DNA from: Alistipes sp.
GTDB lineage: Bacteria > Bacteroidota > Bacteroidia > Bacteroidales > Rikenellaceae
Direction of reading: 5' to 3'
Length of the DNA: 64,000 bases
NCBI GenBank assembly: GCA_017547175.1
Contig: JAFYQI010000006.1
Span: forward strand, 231,175-295,174
Part shown: positions 63,310 through 64,000 of the stretch, in pieces
Numbering within the stretch: position 1 is the stretch's first letter
Layout of the letters: each line of letters begins with the position of its first letter
Position numbers and translations under genes: made by a program
Notes under the pieces: generated by a model
Told to the model about the DNA's origin: nothing
Seen by the model: only the letters and a program-made list of their open reading frames with translations
Database searches by the model: none

Positions 63310-63828
63310 ATGGATTTTCTGCAATTAGCTAAAAAACGCTATGCATGTCGTCAATACAGCGATCGCAAGGTCGAGCGCGAGAAGTTGGAGCAGATTCTTG
63401 AGGCGGGTCGTGTAGCCCCGACGGGAGCCAATCGTCAGCCCCAGCGTCTGGTGGTCATCAAGAGCAAGGAGGGTATGGAGCGTCTTGCTCGTTGCACCCG
63501 CGATTTCGGTGCGCCGTTGGCCATCCTTGTTTGTGCCGATACCAACGAGGTCTGGACGCGCAAATACGATGGTAAGCAGATTTCGGATATTGATGCCACG
63601 ATTATTACCGATCACATGATGCTCCAGGCGGCATCGCTCGGGTTGGATACGCTTTGGATCTGCATGTTTAAGCCCGAAGTGGTACGCGAGGAGTTTGCAC
63701 TGCCCGAGAACCTGGTGCCGGTGAATATCCTGCTCGTGGGCTATGGCGACGGTGAGGCCGCTTCGCCCGAGCGTCATAACGAGACACGTAAGCCGATTGA
63801 GGCAACGGTGTGGTACGAGCACTTTTAA
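63310..63828 (+). CDS. nitroreductase family protein
   Basis: 172 residues, a short single-domain member. KKRYACRQYSDRKVEREKLEQIL contains the FMN-phosphate-binding RxxR-like start, APTGANRQPQRLVVI the flavin loop, and TIITDHMMLQAASLGLDTLWICMF the dimer-interface helix. Such enzymes use NAD(P)H and FMN to reduce nitroaromatics, quinones or flavins; the natural substrate is not clear. Single-gene unit between htpG and a strong terminator. Confidence 0.92.
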   Translation: MDFLQLAKKRYACRQYSDRKVEREKLEQILEAGRVAPTGANRQPQRLVVIKSKEGMERLARCTRDFGAPLAILVCADTNEVWTRKYDGKQISDIDATIITDHMMLQAASLGLDTLWICMFKPEVVREEFALPENLVPVNILLVGYGDGEAASPERHNETRKPIEATVWYEHF

Positions 63829-63842
63829 GGCTCTGCCATTTT

Positions 63843-63886
63843 GACAGAAAAAGGGGAGGCCTCGGAAGGCTTCCCCTTTTTTCTGT
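63843..63886. terminator. bidirectional terminator after the nitroreductase gene
   Basis: CAGAAAAAGGGGA pairs with TCCCCTTTTTTCTG, with GCC/GGC inside around TCGGAA. T-runs are on both sides, serving the nitroreductase gene and any converging gene at the window edge. Confidence 0.88.
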
Positions 63887-64000
63887 GTAAGGTAGGTCAC
63901 CGCAAAAATCACTTGCGCTGCATAGTAGGGTGGCAGGCACCACCAGTCAATGGCCGGAATCGGCTCCACGAAACGGTTGTAGCCGATCAACCCATCCGAA
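63887..64000 (-). CDS. possible 3' end of an unidentified minus-strand gene (low confidence)
   Basis: One minus-strand frame is open from the window edge (..IGYNRFVEPIPAIDWWC, then PYYAAQVIFAVTYL) and has a protein-like, membrane-type composition. It has no stop before the terminator hairpin and runs on through the nitroreductase gene by chance, so its true end cannot be set. A sequencing difference or a different frame is possible. I do not recognise a family. Confidence 0.3.

Overview
The window looks like core chromosome of a member of the Bacteroidales, probably Rikenellaceae (Alistipes-like); the genus is an inference. The support is the repeated use of the Bacteroidota promoter pattern (TTTG, about 19 bases, TAnnTTTG), a fused FeoA-FeoB iron transporter, an RsmD gene next to a DUF3822 gene, PorV/PorQ-like and D15-type outer-membrane barrels, lipoprotein glycosidases, and a tmRNA whose tag ends in NYALAA. 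I see no phage, insertion sequence, integrase or CRISPR array.

Layout, left to right. 1-1.7 kb: the 3' part of a DUF1846 gene, then two tandem copies of a complete tRNA-Asp cassette, each with its own promoter and terminator. 1.7-5.1 kb: rsmD operon and a RecD-like helicase. 5.1-8.8 kb: three-gene envelope/lipid operon (bile-acid/sodium symporter family protein, acyltransferase, outer-membrane barrel). 9-14 kb: two-gene lipoprotein glycosidase operon (GH31, GH3). 14-23 kb: DNA repair and housekeeping genes (uracil-DNA glycosylase-like, mutS, a DUF2975/HTH pair, udk, gyrB, ftsE, tmRNA). 23-28.9 kb: a DUF1593/Sde182-like lipoprotein, a PL10-like pectate lyase, purT and an aminotransferase. 29-34.4 kb: AspT-type transporter, and a feoAB / small Cys-rich protein / lrgAB operon. 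34.5-40.1 kb: an RND efflux system (adaptor, pump, outer-membrane channel). 40.2-40.5 kb: a small histone H1-like gene. 40.5-44.8 kb: a four-gene envelope operon including a phosphoethanolamine-transferase-like protein. 45-51.2 kb: low-molecular-weight phosphatase, PorV/PorQ-like protein, glyA, DUF2461, second GH3. 51.2-54 kb: glmM and an M20 dipeptidase. 54-61 kb: a plus-strand run of nucleoside phosphorylase, dnaN, DnaQ-like exonuclease, LysM protein, rex, a truncated ribF, thioesterase and a small lipoprotein. 61-64 kb: htpG, a nitroreductase and the edge of an unidentified minus-strand reading frame.

The most interesting signal is not a gene. Four copies of a 108-120 base double-palindrome element (one internally deleted) sit just after the stop codons of the RecD-like helicase, mutS, the DUF2975-linked HTH gene and gyrB. 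All four lie in the same orientation relative to the gene, and each is followed by a rho-independent terminator. The arms differ between copies but still pair within each copy, which suggests a transcribed, structured 3'-UTR element. Other points worth attention are paired heptad operators around the DUF2975/HTH promoter, an EptA-like enzyme whose usual nucleophile position is alanine, a RibF that stops where the riboflavin kinase domain should begin, and lrgAB joined to the ferrous iron operon. Two small genes (FeoB-associated Cys-rich protein and Hc1-like protein) were found by reading the sequence directly.
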